From contig CANBUA010000229.1 of assembly GCA_947372535.1 (NCBI GenBank), forward strand, positions 1 to 8,019: a stretch of DNA of 8,019 nucleotides. The letters run 5' to 3'. The position numbers were made by a program, and so were the translations under genes. Source of the DNA: Burkholderiales bacterium (GTDB lineage: Bacteria > Pseudomonadota > Gammaproteobacteria > Burkholderiales > Burkholderiaceae). Positions 6,691 through 8,019 of the stretch are shown one piece after another; within the stretch, counting starts at the first letter, position 1, and each line of letters begins with the position of its first letter. The notes beneath the pieces were generated by a model that saw nothing but the letters and a program-made list of their open reading frames with translations, was not told the DNA's origin and ran no database searches.

Positions 6691-6735
6691 TCCTAGTGGT
6701 TTTCACAGGGGGCCCCATGTGAACCACTGGGGCCC
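6691..6735. repeat. Two interleaved inverted repeats in the valS-galU spacer
   Basis: Repeat A pairs 6695-6707 with 6718-6728 (11 bp, with a 2-base TT bulge on the left arm) around the 10-base loop 6708-6717, and can be extended outward to 6691/6732 with two G-T wobbles. Repeat B pairs GGGCCCCA (6710-6717) with TGGGGCCC (6728-6735), a perfect 8-bp stem with a 10-base loop. The loop of each repeat contains an arm of the other, so the two stems cannot both form fully. Neither is followed by a T-tract on either strand, so this is not a standard intrinsic terminator. It lies between valS and galU and could end or modulate read-through. The function is unproven. Confidence 0.6.
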
Positions 6736-6759
6736 GGACGGCGGTGGGGTGGGGCGGCC
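6736..6759 (-). other. C-rich, G-poor transcript segment right after valS
   Basis: In the valS transcript these 24 bases after the stop codon contain 16 C and 5 G. C-rich, G-poor RNA just beyond a stop codon is the sort of sequence Rho can load on, and the spacer has no T-tract terminator. The plus strand is correspondingly G-rich, with two adjacent GGGG runs. The segment is short for a Rho site, so this remains an inference from composition. Confidence 0.25.
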
Positions 6760-8019
6760 TCAGCCCAGGCGCGTGTACTGGGTGCGCACCCGCTCCAGCG
6801 CCGCGCCGAAGTCTGCCATGCGGGCCTTCTCCTGCTCGACCACGGCGGCCGGCGCACGGGCCACAAAGCTTTCGTTGCCCAGCTTGGCCTCGGCTTTGGC
6901 GATCTCGCCTTCCAGTCGCTTGATTTCCTTGCCCAGGCGCTCCTTCTCGGCGGCCACGTCGATCTCGACGTGCAGGGCCAGGCGGGTCTCACCCTGCACC
7001 GACACTGGCGCAGAGGCCGTGGCCGCGGCAAAGGCGGCTTCGTCCAGCACCTGCACCTCGGCCAGCTTGCCCAGGGCCTTGACGATGGGCGCGGCCTGGG
7101 TCATGAAGGCGGCGTCGCCCGTGGTCAGCAGGGGCACGCGCTCGGCGGGCGACAGGGCCATTTCGCTGCGCAGGGCGCGCACGCTGCCCACCAGGGCCTT
7201 GAGCTTGGCCATCCAGGCGTCGCTGTCGGCGCAGACGCGATCGAGCTCGGCTTGCGGATAGGCGGCCACCACGATGGTCGCATCGGAGCCAGGCTCCTTG
7301 CGGCCGGCCACGGGCGCCACTTCCTGCCACAGGGCTTCGGTGATGAAGGGCGTGATGGGGTGCAGCAGGCGCAGCACGGTTTCCAGCACGCGGATCAGGG
7401 TGCGGCGGGTGGCGCGCTGTTGCGCTTCGCTGCCGGTCTGGATCTGGACCTTGGCGATCTCCAGGTACCAGTCGCAGTACTCATCCCACACGAACTGATA
7501 GATGGCGTTGGCCACGTTGTCCAGTCGCAGGTCGGTGAAGCCTTGCTCGACCGCGGCTTCCACGCGCTGCAGCTCGGACACGATCCAGCGGTCGGCCGGG
7601 CTGAAGTCCAGGTAGGTGCCCGCAGCGCAGACGCCGGCTTCGTGCTTCTGCAGGCCGCAGTCCTGGCCCTGGGTGTTCATCAGCACGAAGCGGGTGGCGT
7701 TCCACAGCTTGTTGCAGAAGTTGCGATAGCCCTCGCAGCGCTTGCTGTCGAAGTTGATGGCGCGGCCCAGGCTGGCCAGGGCGGCAAAGGTGAAGCGCAG
7801 GGCGTCGGCACCGTAGCCGGGGATGCCTTCGGGGAACTCCTTCTCGGTGGCCTTGCGCACCTTCGGGGCGGTCTCGGGCTTGCGCAGGCCGGTGGTGCGC
7901 TTGTCCAGCAAGGGGCCCAGGGCAATGCCGTCGATCAGGTCGACCGGGTCCAGCACATTGCCTTCGGATTTGGACATCTTCTGGCCTTGCGCATCCCGCA
8001 CCAGGCCGTGGATGTAGAC
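6760..8019 (-). CDS. valS: Valyl-tRNA synthetase, C-terminal part (EC 6.1.1.9), truncated by the window edge
   Basis: This cytoplasmic class I synthetase attaches valine to tRNA-Val. Only the last 419 codons are present; the reading frame runs unbroken to the right edge, so the N-terminus lies outside the window. The visible part starts VYIHGLVRD and contains the class I KMSKS ATP-binding loop at partial residues 14-18. The end of the catalytic domain follows ([17 protein letters not shown], about 70-86), then [13 protein letters not shown], then the helical anticodon-binding domain at about 138-290 with [16 protein letters not shown]-terminal Glu/Lys-rich coiled-coil arm at about 354-415 is the tRNA-contacting tail typical of bacterial ValRS, and the protein ends TRLG. 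The upstream part with the HIGH motif and editing domain cannot be seen here. galU follows on the same strand after a 130-base spacer. Confidence 0.96.
   Translation of the reverse strand, partial: VYIHGLVRDAQGQKMSKSEGNVLDPVDLIDGIALGPLLDKRTTGLRKPETAPKVRKATEKEFPEGIPGYGADALRFTFAALASLGRAINFDSKRCEGYRNFCNKLWNATRFVLMNTQGQDCGLQKHEAGVCAAGTYLDFSPADRWIVSELQRVEAAVEQGFTDLRLDNVANAIYQFVWDEYCDWYLEIAKVQIQTGSEAQQRATRRTLIRVLETVLRLLHPITPFITEALWQEVAPVAGRKEPGSDATIVVAAYPQAELDRVCADSDAWMAKLKALVGSVRALRSEMALSPAERVPLLTTGDAAFMTQAAPIVKALGKLAEVQVLDEAAFAAATASAPVSVQGETRLALHVEIDVAAEKERLGKEIKRLEGEIAKAEAKLGNESFVARAPAAVVEQEKARMADFGAALERVRTQYTRLG

Noticed and set aside
6069..6722. Plus-strand open frame of 217 codons opposite galU
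   Set aside because: The shadow of an intact galU; low-information His/Leu/Gln-rich translation and no plausible ribosome site or partner gene.
7999..8001. GTG at the complement of 7999-8001 as a true start of a shortened valS
   Set aside because: The frame stays open to the window edge with conserved ValRS sequence (VYIHGL) before it, so it is an internal Val codon.

Overview
The window comes from a GC-rich proteobacterial chromosome. Protein features such as the PilM N-terminus (RKHPPMIGLDISSSSVKLVE), the PilQ domain layout and the ValRS sequence point to Betaproteobacteria, most likely Burkholderiales (Comamonadaceae or a Leptothrix/Rubrivivax-like group). This placement is an inference from sequence character; no search was run. 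No mobile element, CRISPR array, tRNA or rRNA is visible. Every stretch without a gene is shorter than about 130 bases.

Positions 1-5749 (+ strand) hold a compact operon, pilM-pilN-pilO-pilP-pilQ-aroK. The five pil genes encode the alignment subcomplex and outer-membrane secretin of the type IV pilus machine. PilM is the cytoplasmic actin-like protein, PilN and PilO are inner-membrane coiled-coil proteins, PilP is the periplasmic lipoprotein linker and PilQ is the secretin. They are tightly packed: pilM/pilN, pilO/pilP and pilP/pilQ overlap as ATGA, pilN/pilO are 3 bases apart, and each downstream Shine-Dalgarno sequence lies inside the last codons of the gene before it. aroK (shikimate kinase) follows pilQ after 16 bases, starts with TTG and has all the expected catalytic residues.

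Positions 5760-8019 (- strand) hold galU (UTP-glucose-1-phosphate uridylyltransferase) and, upstream of it in transcription order, the C-terminal 419 codons of valS (valyl-tRNA synthetase), which runs off the right edge. aroK and galU converge with only 10 bases between their stop codons. The aroB gene that commonly follows aroK in pilMNOPQ-aroKB loci is not there.

The only sizeable non-coding stretch is the 130-base valS-galU spacer. It holds two strong interleaved inverted repeats that share a segment, a C-rich transcript segment just after the valS stop codon, and the galU ribosome binding site.

Overall this is ordinary core-genome DNA: a pilus assembly operon, aromatic amino acid synthesis, nucleotide-sugar synthesis and tRNA charging. 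I see no undescribed system. The points worth a second look are the spacer structure, the loss of aroB linkage, the aroK leader and several start-site choices.
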